Shown piece after piece: positions 12,161 to 23,138 of a stretch of DNA of 64,000 nucleotides (its first letter is position 1; every line of letters starts with the position of its first letter). The notes under the pieces are model-generated. The model was not told the DNA's origin. It saw only the letters and a list, made by a program, of their open reading frames with translations, and did no database searches. Source of the DNA: Toxonevra muliebris (Eukaryota; Arthropoda; Insecta; Diptera; Pallopteridae); NCBI GenBank assembly GCA_963691655.1, contig OY829327.1, forward strand, positions 58,354,079 through 58,418,078. Reading direction: 5' to 3'. The position numbers and the translations under genes are program-made.

Positions 12161-12668
12161 ATGCCAATGCCGCAACTCTTTGTGTTATATAAATTCATTA
12201 CCTTATATCCTTAGATCCTAAAGATATATCGAATTTCTCTAATTTTAGTTTTTTGAGAACCAAAAAAGTGGCATATTGCACCAATGTAAAAGCCTGAAAA
12301 TTTCAAACAAAAACAGGAATTTTTAGGCTTAAATATCGGTATCAAAAGATTAAAAAATCGAGAATACAAAAGACAGATTTCCTTGGTGGACTAGACACGT
12401 TTTATGGTGTAGGTGTCATCCACAAAGAAAAAGACAAATTTTCGTATAGATAATTTCAAATTTGGGCATCATTTTCGCTTCCCCACGTGATAGGAAAATT
12501 AAAATATGCCAAATTTCGTTTCTTTTTCCTTTTAAATGTTTTTTGCTTAACACAGATATTTTAAGTGTTTTTTGTAGAGCGCTTTGCTTATTCTACTTCT
12601 ATATATTCTTTTTGCAATGAAAAAACTGCTGACAGTTAAGTTTATAAAAAGTAATAAATACATTAGTA
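12161..12668. other. AT-rich non-coding stretch
   Basis: No gene was seen. It separates the hAT copy from the piggyBac-like MITE. Confidence 0.3.
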
Positions 12669-12672
12669 TTAA

Positions 12673-12966
12673 CCCTCTAGCTCCCAAATTTTTGATTAAC
12701 TTAAAAAAATTGGGATTGATTAATATTGGTGTAAAAACCATAAATCCGATCTTAAAACCCAAAAAAATAATGTGAGTGGTTTTATGAAGTGGGAAGGTTT
12801 AATGAGCTTTTTATCAATTTGTTTTAAGTAATTAAATATTTTATATAAACAATTCAAATTCCCAGCTACTATAGCCAGTATTTTTATCTACTTATTGCTA
12901 TGGTAGCAATCCAACCGCCTTTAGATGAAGGCCGCCTAACTGGAGGCGGGCTTAGGAACTAGAGCG
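12673..12966 (+). mobile_element. piggyBac-like MITE (CCCTCTAG family)
   Basis: CCCTCTAGCTCCC at the left and GGAACTAGAGCG at the right are inverted ends flanked by TTAA at 12669-12672 and 12967-12970. Related sequence occurs inside both hAT copies (about 11640-11830 inverted, and 36848-37250) and at 61208-61608. The ORFs at 12547-12775 overlap this non-coding repeat and are not genes. Confidence 0.75.
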
Positions 12967-13179
12967 TTAAATATAACTATATTAGTTATTTAAAATATTT
13001 TCATACGCCACCGGGAAAGCGAAAATTGTGTCCAAATTTAAAAATATGTAAAACAAAATTTTTCTCTTTTCGAGACCTTTCAAAAAATTCAATTCACCCT
13101 AATATACAGTATGGGTATTCGCGTTGATGCGAAATGCGATTGCGACGGTGCCAAATGCGAAATTGCGTTATTTTCAGTC

Positions 13180-14110
13180 ATTCCAACCACAAACATACTA
13201 CTCAAAATCTCGCACTCCTTCTTACATTTTCGCTCTACCCCAGTATTTTCTTGTTCGGCCTAAATTGTTAAAAAAATATGGCGTCTTCCCACCACTATTT
13301 TGAGTAATTTCGTGAAAACGAAAGGTCATACTGTCAACTAGCTTTTTGGTGTATGATTGCGGCACACTCCGCCATATTGACTTAAGCTGTCGTTTCAATT
13401 GGGCAATGCTCCATAATTGCACAAGTTTCTTTGATATTTAGGATCATTGTCCTCTTGAAGTAGCCAAAATCGATTTCCTTTCCCAAACCACTTATTAGCA
13501 GAAGGTAAGAGTCTATCCTGATATAAATGGGCATCCACGTTTTTCGTGAACATGATTAACCTGCGGAAATTCTATCGTATGCAGCATTCCCAAGCATTAA
13601 TCTTTACTGGATGCCTTTAGAAGAAAGCAAAACGGTTGTTCTTGAACATATCCAAGGTATTTGATTGAGCGTGTCTTAACGCATTAGTATAGATTAGTTT
13701 CGACTAGTACCACTTGCATAATAATTACGTGATAGACCACAAATTTTCTAAGGGACCGTTCTATCCGTGCTGTACTTGATGGTAATGCTTCTGCAAATCA
13801 GCAGGGGTCTTCCAAACGTTTTGCCTTGTCTTCATCAAAGACCACTCATTAATTAGGAATCGGATGACAGAAAAAGAACATGTGGGGTCTCGCAAATAGA
13901 GTTGAATTAGTCAAGTACCTCGACTTTCAAAGAAATGCTTCACTCCGTTTATTCTCCCAACGACACAGCTTTATCCGTCCCAAAATGGAATTTAATTCGC
14001 ATTTATAGATAAGAGCTTCACGAACGCAACGGGAGCTCCTAAACTGACTTCAAAGCAATAAAACTCGTAGAAACAAGGTGTGTGTGATATTATTCTGCCA
14101 CTATTTCCAT
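13180..14110 (-). pseudogene. Tc1-like transposase relic
   Basis: Read on the minus strand, the stretch near 13550-13440 gives DRLLPSANKWFGKG and then LLQEDNDPKYQRNLCN, the second catalytic Asp region of Tc1-type DDE transposases. The next block (13222-13422) gives LWSIAQLKRQLKSIW and KKLVDSMTFRFHE, the usual Tc1 C-terminus. The segment that should carry the third catalytic residue between them is deleted, and several stops interrupt the upstream part. It cannot encode an active enzyme. Element ends were not located. The exact Tc1 lineage is not assigned. Confidence 0.75.
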
Positions 14111-16090
14111 GGTAGGTGATCCGCAGAGATGCGAGATGTGATGACATCAGTCCGTGGCATTTATTCGACCCTATAACTATTTCCCTTTAAAAAGTTATTT
14201 GGTCAGCATTTGAAATTTTCTGTTCCATTGCGTAGATATTGATGAAGAATTGCTTTGCTTTGTTTATAACCCAACAAATATTTATTAATTTTTGTGAAAT
14301 ACCAAATTAATTAAACATGGAATATAGCCTAGGTAGGGAATAATAGTGTTTTAAAAGTAGAATCAGCTACAATTGCCTATGAAAATCTCATGTAAATAAA
14401 TAAATATGTAGGTTAGTTAGAAAACTACAAAACTGAAAAAAGTGCACATATCAAATTACTTCCACCTACGTTCTTTTCAGTTCACTGACTTCGTCCTTTA
14501 ATCTCAAGTATTAAAACTTACTCTGAACATTAATTAAATCTGTAGCCACGTTCTACTTATCTCTGCAAACTTATTTTCAAAAGATTGACTGCAAACTTTT
14601 AAACTCTAACAAAGAAAGAAATTACTTTAATGTTGCTATATATATAGGAACGAAAAGTGAAAATTACGAAAGTGATTTATACGGTGTGAGTGTAGAGACA
14701 TATGCTTCTACATACGTACGTACGAATGGGGAACATATCCTTGTTTGCAAACGCAAACTAAAATTAATCCTGATATGAAAAGGAAAGTACGTATGTACAG
14801 TCGGGGATTGATTTAATGGCACTTAGCAATAAAATAAAATAAAAAATGTTGATGTGCAAAAATATGCTTAACTTATTTTTTAACATAAATTTGATTTAAA
14901 GTTTAGAATATAAAATTTTTTTTTAAGAATGATTAGATTTTAGCTATTAGATGTGGATTTATTTTACCAAATTAATTTAACATTGCATTTTATATTTGCA
15001 AAATACTATGGTTAAATTTCCACTTGTAACTCAATTTTATTTTAAACTAGCTGAGATTCGCCCAGCTTCGCTGTCTGGACCTGGCAAAGTAAGGGTAGTG
15101 CAAAAATTACAACAACTAAAACTCTTGCAAGAAATATGGCTATATGAGCCTAACAGTTTCCGATCAAAATCGAATCGTTGCACTAATCATTCATATCATT
15201 TACATGGGTAGTTCCATTTCCACGTGTTCAATGGTGTCAACATTCTTCTTAGTTATTGCTATCATCATCCCATCATTACACCTAAACCTTCATCATCTTT
15301 CTTGCTATGGCTCTCTAATAACTATCAACATACAGCCTTTACAACTAAACTTTCATTGCTTTCCTTACTATGGTTCCCCACATCGCTGCCTTAATTGGTT
15401 AAAGCCCTAACAAGCATTTTCAAAATTTTACAGGAGAAGCAAAAAACATTTTTGTATTTAGAGTACTGTTTCGAGAATTCGTAATTTAAACTAAAAGAAA
15501 ATATCGCAAGTTTTCGGTGTAGGTTTCTAAAATCAGTAAATTCGGTACAGATAAAAGAGGGCACGCTTTATTATAGTCCGTCAAAAACTCGATATTTAAA
15601 AATTTTATGTTAGGGCCTTAGTAAATTAAGGCAGCATTTTCTTTCTATGAGAGGTGCCTACTTGCCCAAAAACTTCCACATTCTGCCCAATAACTACTAC
15701 TAACCATCCGCCTTCACACATTAACTATTAGTCTGTTCTTTGCTATAGTTTCTCAGGTATACATACAGTTTCAAACATTTCCTTTCCATTAATTTTTTTG
15801 CTAGTATTTTCCATTGGCAACCAAAGCTTCCCTACTACAAATAATTTAGGAAATACCATATACCATATAAAACCGAGGTGTAACAGTTACTAACTCAAGC
15901 CTACCCATATTTTACTCACCGAATTCTATTCATATTATCATTCCAAATCTTAGTACTACACTACAAATAATTACCAAGATATACAACAATGAAAATTCAG
16001 GCTCTGGTTGTGGAGACATACTCAAAAATTATCTGAGTTATTGATGGGCATATGTTCATGAAATCAAGCTACAGTTTTATATAATAGTTT
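14111..16090. other. AT-rich non-coding stretch
   Basis: The ORFs at 14996-15410 are short and show no domain. A CGCCCAGCTTCGCTG motif near 15060 resembles sequence common at mobile-element ends but is isolated. Confidence 0.3.
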
Positions 16091-16450
16091 GAAAAAAATC
16101 ATTATTTGTTCAAAAATAAGGATAACTTGGTTCACCTGGAGTGGGATTCGAACTAACGACACCAAAAAAACCTGCAATTTCTTTTTAACTCACTCAATCA
16201 CACACCTTTATAAAGTAATATGATCAGATTAGTAATATATAATAATGTCTTTTGTGTGTTTGGATGTTTTATATTCCCCCTTGTCTATATTTGTTTTTTT
16301 TTTTGTATATTTACGTTTTTCCACCACACCGATAAAAAAAAATAATATTGAAAAAAAAATTATTTGGTCCACTTCAAGTAGGATACGAACCCACTTTTCA
16401 CTCATTCACACACCACTATGAAATACTGCCATCAAATTAGTAATACTATA
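16091..16450 (-). repeat. Two tandem tRNA-like SINE fragments
   Basis: Two related blocks (about 16100-16230 and 16345-16450) each read on the minus strand as a B-box-like motif (GTTCGAATCCCAC in the first, GGTTCGTATCCTA in the second). Both share TCACTCA..CACACACC and ATCA(G/A)ATTAGTAATA on the plus strand. They look like duplicated tRNA-derived elements and lack a full cloverleaf, so they are not called tRNA genes. Confidence 0.55.
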
Positions 16451-16726
16451 TCCCAACAAGTACAAAAAAAAATTCTTTAACCTTTGAGAAATTTATAATT
16501 CTCGAGATGATATCCAACATGATTCTCCAATCGATATCAAATATTTTTCTCAACATTGGCTTTCAATGAAAATATTTACATATTTTATTATGGCAACACT
16601 GCTACTGGATTCGCAAAAAGTGATTGGGAATATCATGTTTTTTGACACAAAAGAAGTGAAAAAAGTAAGAAAGTGGTGTGAAAATAATTTTTGAGGAAAA
16701 CTTTAATTTTAAAAGTAAGAATAATG

Positions 16727-17180
16727 CATAAAAGTAAAAAATCAAAAAGGGAAATAAGGCATATAGTGGACTTACTGTCGGAGCGCTCAAAGCTGCAGAA
16801 ACTTTAATGCTAGAGCCTTCCACATCAACTGCCAACCAAAATTGTTTACTCCCAAGTGATATTGACATTAGTGAGGAGGAAAATGACGGTAGTAAAGATA
16901 ATTCAGAAGAGGAGCCTGGGCGGTCGAATATAAACAGCCCACTTAAAATATTAAGCCACCGTATAAGTGGAATTCCCAAGGATGCAAGAACGCTAAAATC
17001 TACTCCCGAGATACCACCAGTGGAGAAAATGGGATTAGGGTAATATATCCACTACGGGGTTGAGGACTCGCTAACTTGGCAAAAATTTGCAAACTTGGCC
17101 CACATTAATAATTGTTAATGGAACGCCGGATGTCATGATTATAGGCTCTAACAGGCGGTTAGTATGACAGCAGCCCTACA
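16727..17180 (+). pseudogene. N-terminal fragment of an unclassified insect transposon ORF
   Basis: The ORF at 16807-17043 (opening further upstream, near AYSGLTVGALKAAETL) has an acidic region (DIDISEEENDGSKDNSEEE), then GIPKDARTLKSTPEIPP. After a stop comes YIHYGVEDSL. The order 'LPKDARTLL.TP, then Y.H(Y/F)G' matches an uncharacterised protein family repeated in insect genomes that I recall as transposon-borne; the family identity is recollection. Downstream reading (NGTPDVMIIGSNRR, about 17118-17160) is compatible with the next part but degenerate. A basic ORF in another frame starts at 16724. Confidence 0.45.
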
Positions 17181-19050
17181 ACGTATTTATATACCTTCCC
17201 TTTTGTTGTAATGTATAGTTAATTTTTATATATTTTTTAATTCACATCTTTCAGAGGCATTCAATCAAAAATTTCCAGGTGCATCTGATGTGACTGAAAT
17301 TTAACAATTAAAAAAAAAACGAACCAATGAATCTAATTTTTCTTAATTTTAGTTTATAACAAGCGAAACATTGTCAAATTCGCTTTAAAAATAGACTGAT
17401 AAGCTTTAATTTAATTGAAGCGTTAAAGCAAAATACCACTTGTGATATGAAATTGTTAAAATTTTAAGTTGCTTTTGAAGATGAAAAGCGAAGAAATAAA
17501 AAACCATTTAAAATTTCCTTTATTTTTGGTGTTCAATTAAATATAAATAATTATTGCTTATGGCAATAGTGTAAATTTCCTTTGAGACCAATTGGAGAAC
17601 TACGTTAGAAATCAAGTTGAGAATTACAATTTTCTCAAGTTGATAACTATAATTATTGCAATACAATTATTGCCCTTCTTGTTGAGAATGCTATAGTCCT
17701 CTAATAGAGGTGCTGTTGAGAATTAACGTTGGAGATTAGAGAAAGGTACCTCAAGTTGATCTCAAACCAAAATGTTTATGGGGATGTAGTTACATTCATG
17801 TAAATGAAAAAGAAATTAAAACGGAAATCTCTCAGGCATTCTTCTTTATTTTGTGTTTGTGTGGTGGAAATCACAGGGAGCGAAATAAAAAATCTTTGCT
17901 TTTGATTCTAGGAAAAACAAATATATTTACAATATCAAATGTAAGGGGAAAAAATTTTAAATATAAAAATGCATTTTACAGGAAAAATAGAAATTTTATA
18001 TATATGCCACCACTGACTTTATTTTAGCAAACGATGATCTATAATCTTTCTATACATAATTTTAATGTACCTCTTAAGCAGTTTAAGCAGCATTTTGTAT
18101 TAAGTAGTAAAATTTTATAAAAAAATTGACTTTGGTCCAAATATCGGTCTTCATTAAAGAAACTATTTGAAATTAACTTCAAATAAACATCAACTTAACT
18201 CGGAAAATGTCCAAAGCAATTATATGTAAAATTTTATGACTATCCATTGCGAAATATAGAAACCTATTATGACTAAACACTTAGCAGCGCTCTATTTTAT
18301 ATATATAGATAATACAGTGCTACAAAATTTAGTGAAGTAGAAATACCTGGGAAGTGATACTATTTTTTTGTAGGTCTTATCGAGTAAAACAAGAATCTGT
18401 ATGTGAATTTTGCCAAACACCACCAAATTCTTGATTTACCGTTAAAAAACCGGTTTTGCGCACCTTTGGGCACTTATAATCCTGTAACTTAGTGGATTAT
18501 CAACAGATTTTAAGTTTCTTATCGGTTAAAAAAAAGAAACTTGGATCTTTCGAATGATATATATTTTATTTAAGAAAACTTAAAGAATCTGTGTGTATTT
18601 GTCCAAGGACGAAAACGTTACCGAGAATTACAAGGTTTTTGTTTTCAAGTATTTCCACTGAACAGAAATGATGAATGAAACTAACACAACTGTTCTTTAT
18701 ACTTATTTTTGTTGAAATTCTCATTGCAATGACGTTTCATTAAGCCCGTTAACAAACCTTGAATTATTTATTAATTTTACAAACTTTTGACTACCATATT
18801 GGATCTACCTATTCAAAAGCTCTTAATGCAAGGCCGGAATCACAATCAAAATAACTCAAAAATACAAGCGTCCATAAAAAGGATTTCACTGTGATATTTA
18901 GCCCCAATGAAAAATGGTTCTTAATAAAAACTGAAAAATATGCTCAAAAGAATTGCAATGGAAGCAATAAAAACAAATTATGATTCAAATTGTAAGTGAA
19001 ATAGAATCGATCCCTGTGATCTTGCTCACATATTCCTTTCTCAATGATTC
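17181..19050. other. AT-rich non-coding stretch
   Basis: No gene or strong repeat was recognised. Confidence 0.35.
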
Positions 19051-19096
19051 TGAATGCCTAAGTTTGTCTCTCGACAGCCACTCTAACCTAACCTAG
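19051..19096 (+). mobile_element. SINE 3' tail fragment
   Basis: CTCTCGACAGCCACTCTAAC followed by CTAACCTAG matches the 3' end of the SINE at 4892-5198. No head with A and B boxes is visible just upstream. Confidence 0.65.
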
Positions 19097-19946
19097 AAAA
19101 ATTTAAATGTGATTGGAATAATTTTATATGCGATTACGGCTTTGAGAGATAATTCGAACCTTCTTCCTGCTGATGGAAGAGAAAGATTTTATTTTTTTGT
19201 CCCTTTATATTTTTTCATGATAAGCCCATAAGCCCCTCTTACGATCCGCTAGAGCATACCGCTATAATTACTTGGCTATGAATATTTTTAAACCTTGTAA
19301 AACCTGGCGGTATGCAACATCATACAACAAAGGGATTAAGCTTAAAATGTTTTACGATGCGCTTAGATTTTTCGAGGACCTATTTATTTTATATCTTCTC
19401 ATACAAATAAGTATTACACACTTATGTTGAACTTAAATTAATAAGATGTTTTTTTGTTTAATTTCAAGGCATCATTCAACAGAACAAAAAACCAGAAAAA
19501 TATCTGAAAATAAAACAATGAACAAAGCACAAGTTAAGAGCAAATATATATATGTATGTGCATTTGTGAGTATACATTTGCATGCATAAAAAGAAAACAA
19601 TAGCAGCATATTAAGAAAATCTGAATAATTGTTTTCTTATTCATATGTATATGCATAAAAAATGCATAAAAAATAGAGAAATTTCCTTAATAGTTATGAA
19701 AAATGTGATATGAATTAGCCTACTGAAAAAAAGTTGAACAAAAAAAAACAAAATAACTACTAATATGATATATTGTAGTTGGAAGACAAATGAGAAGAAC
19801 GCTTTTTCTCTGCGCTGCAATACAAGGAAAACAGAAATTCATAGCACAAGCACAAGAATATACACACATCTCTTCATACATACATGTATATTAGACCAGG
19901 TCGGTCCCTATACAAAAAAAAAGTTTGAAAAGTCCACGCCCTATTT

Positions 19947-22225
19947 GAAAGCTTATGTGAAGAGTAACTCGAAACCAAAAAAAAAAATTTTTTGGACCAC
20001 CTTAAAAACAGCCAAAATGAATCATAACTGGTATTTGATGTCCGATATTCATAAATGATACGTTGTTGTAAACGTCTTGACGAGTACAATATTTCCTTCT
20101 TAGATGTTATTCATCTCCGAAGTCATAATTCACTAGTGAAGTCTGTTACTCAAAGTTCTACCCAATTTTATTTTTCACAAAATGAAAGCCCTTGAAAAAT
20201 CATTAAATTCTTGCCCAAAAAGTATTCAACTAAACCCATAAACACACAAGTTATAGTTACACAAAATTTTGATGCACTTTTAATTTTAATAAAGTTTGAA
20301 TTTTTGGTTGTAGCTCAAAACAAAAGAAAAATATTTAAAACTAAAAACGTCAGATGATCAACGAAATTCAATATTAATTGTTCTTTAAAAAATCATATTC
20401 TGAACAAAAAGTTCTAAAATTAATTTCGAGGGTCCGGAATTTGATTTTTATGGAAAATGTTCGGTTCATATAGAATTTTCAAAGCACTTGGAATTTTTGT
20501 TATTATTTTTTCTGTGAACATTGGTTCTCGGGGGTTTTTTCGTACATGGTGTTCATTTTTGATAATTATTTTTAACTTAGGTGTCCGATAGGAAGCGCTA
20601 TCATACATTTTTTTATATATTTTTACAGTTTTCAGTGCTAATTTTATTCAAAAACACAAATTTTTCTTTATTTTCTTTCTTAATTAATTTATTTATTTAT
20701 TTATATTATTTTTGACAATAACAATTTATTATTTTTTGCCGATACTTATGAAAATAACTATGTAATATATTTAAATATAACTCCGGTATCGGTTTCCAAA
20801 TCAAACCGGCCTAATGTAAATATCGTCATCAAAAATCCATAACTACACGAATTTTCAAAATCGACTTTTTGAATTATTTCGATGCACTTGCCCAAACTAC
20901 ATGTCCCTGCAAACTTTAAACTTCTACGCCCAAAAATAAAGGCTTTATTAACGAAATCCAAAAGGCCGTAACTAAAAGTACATGAATTTATTAAGCAAAT
21001 AGACGTTAAATACTTGGATAAAAAAAGAAAGAAAATATTTCAATCTTTTTAAGTAACTAAGTGATACTAAAGATATTAAACCTTGACAATTAAATTCTCC
21101 TTAAATCTATAGTACTTTTCATTTTACAATATTTTTTGCTCCTCCTGTAAAAAATTAAAAGAGTAGTTACGGCTTTTTGGATTTTAGATGACTATACCTA
21201 TTTATTGTAAACAATTAAATTGTTGCTCTGCATAGTTATGCAAATTTTGTGTGTTGCGCTACCTTCGGTCATATGCTATTTTAGTATATAAAACAATATC
21301 TATTGGGCTAAAATTTTCAATATATTAAAAAATAATGTTTAAAAATCTTAAAAAGTTTATTTAAAACTGCCAGCTGTAGGTAGGTGAAAACTTTAAAATT
21401 AATTTAAAAAAAATTTTTACGCGCTACAACAAAACGGCGAGACACGTATAATTTCTTTTTACGTCTATCTTCAAAATTTTTTGGAATTCCTGATGGGTGC
21501 ACCATAAAATTTGATTTTGTCAAACCGAATTGTCGAATTGGCCCGATTGAAATATCAGATATTGTTGACAAATTGAAAGCGTCGATATATCATTACGAAA
21601 TTATTTCCAAACACATATAAAATAGGATAAAACGCAATAGAGTAAGTTATTGAGTTAAATATTGGCGTGATTCCACATAGTTGTAATGCTCACGGCTTTA
21701 CAATTTGGCAAATATATGGCCTATGCGCTTTTCATCCGTGACTGCAAGTGCAAATTCGCTCAAAACACGAACAAAATGATCGGTGTTTTGAGAATGGCAT
21801 TTAAACTCTGTGAAAATTATAAGTAATAAATGAGCTACAACAAAGAATTCGAACTTAATTAAAATTAAAAGTGCATCAAAAATTTAAGTAGCTATAACTT
21901 GTTTGTTTATGGGTTTAGTTGAATATTTTTCGGTCAAGATTTTAATGATTTTTCAAGGGCTTTATATATTTATAAATTAAATTGCATCTACCCCCTAAGG
22001 GTAGAACTTTGAGTAACAGACTTCACTAGTGAAATATGACTGCGGAGATGAATAAAATCTAAGAAGGAAATATTGTACTCGTCAAGACGTTTACAACAAC
22101 GTATCATTTATGAATATGGGACATCAAATATTGAAGTTATGATTCATTTTGGCTGTTTTTGAGGTGGCCCAACATTTTTTTTTTTTTTTGGTTTCGAGAT
22201 ACTCTTCACAATAATGTAAGCTGTA
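19947..22225. mobile_element. Long-TIR element of about 2.3 kb
   Basis: The left arm (about 19947-20316) and right arm (about 21831-22225) are inverted copies of nearly 400 bp. Shared blocks include GATACGTTGTTGTAAACGTC and its inverse near 22090-22109, and ACTAGTGAAGTCTGTTACTC and its inverse near 22013-22032. The loop of about 1.5 kb has no transposase-like ORF, only short AT-rich ORFs. Superfamily and target duplication are undetermined. ORFs in the arms are mirror artefacts. Confidence 0.8.
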
Positions 22226-22500
22226 AAAGTTTCAGACAAAAATATTTATATTTAAACGTGCTTCCCCGGCTTCATGTATGTATATATATTGGTTTTTCCA
22301 TCTATTATATCCCCACTAACAATTACTAAAAAAAAATCTCAGATAAGAATTATTATGAACTTTTGGTAGTTTTTTTACTTTACCGACTGGACTATTTGAT
22401 AATAAGGGAGTGTTTTTCACATATAAACTTTGAGTCCGAAGAGGCACGTTTTAATTTAAATATTTTTGCCTGAAACTTTCACAGTTTACATTTTTCACAT
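22204..22500. repeat. Inverted repeat adjoining the right arm
   Basis: Sequence at about 22204-22270 (ATTTAAACGTGCTTCC side) is repeated inverted at about 22437-22500 (GAGGCACGTTTTAATTT, then CCTGAAACTTTCACAG). The pair forms a hairpin of about 300 bp that shares its left arm with the end of the 19947-22225 element, so a second, related element may be nested here. Confidence 0.55.
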
Positions 22501-22778
22501 AAAGGAACAAAATTAGGGGGCGTAGAGTAAGAACAATTTATAAAAAATTTCCCCCATATGCCTAAGAACCACTCTAATGTACATATTCGATATATATATG
22601 ACAATGCTAGTTAAATAAAAGTATTTTGTGACTTTGATGATACAAAACTCATTTACAAGCGCAATCACACACATGCATGGCCGGGGGGAAAAAAGGAAGG
22701 TCGAACATATAATCCCTTTATTTTTGCAACTCGCCTCTACTCATTCACATGCAATCTTCAAAGATACTATCACAATTT

Positions 22779-23023
22779 CTGTGGTCACAAGGCATAACAA
22801 CATAACTGGAGTTTTGTCGAATTCGAGTTATTGTTATAATTGAAATCTTCATATCCGATTTCATATTGTGTCAAAATTTTATGAATATCGGTTCAATGGT
22901 TTACGAGATATTAAAGGAAAAATAGCACAACTCAAATTCATTTCTATTAGCATTTGAATCTTTGAAGTGCTCTCCTGTAAAATTCAAAAAACTGACTTAT
23001 GCTGTTATGCCTTGTGACCACAG
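22779..23023. mobile_element. MITE with CTGTGGTCA terminal inverted repeats
   Basis: The left end CTGTGGTCACAAGGCATAAC is matched in inverted orientation at the right end (GTTATGCCTTGTGACCACAG). The inverted match runs about 26 bp with one mismatch. The 245-bp element has no coding capacity and lies just downstream of the fucosyltransferase 3' end. A sibling with similar outermost bases lies at 6659-6842. No certain target duplication is visible beyond A/T-rich flanks. Confidence 0.8.
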
Positions 23024-23046
23024 ATTTTTTATGGAAAAAAAAAGAT

Positions 23047-23052
23047 TTTATT
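23047..23052 (-). promoter_or_regulatory. Poly(A) signal AATAAA of the fucosyltransferase gene
   Basis: The plus strand reads TTTATT, so the minus strand reads AATAAA about 87 bp past the stop codon. It is the first canonical hexamer downstream and lies between the stop and the end of the small MITE at 22779-23023. Its use is inferred. Confidence 0.5.
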
Positions 23053-23138
23053 ACCAAAGTATTTACACAAATATGTTGATATTATAGTTCTTTGAAGTTT
23101 TATAATTGATTTACACAAACAAACAAGAACTTCATATA

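Noticed and set aside
11926..12192. 88-aa plus-strand ORF
   Set aside because: Its second half is the CTTCGG subterminal repeat of a hAT element.
16602..16979. 125-aa hydrophobic minus ORF
   Set aside because: It overlaps the acidic plus-strand transposon ORF, which has the better family match; the hydrophobic run is its complement.
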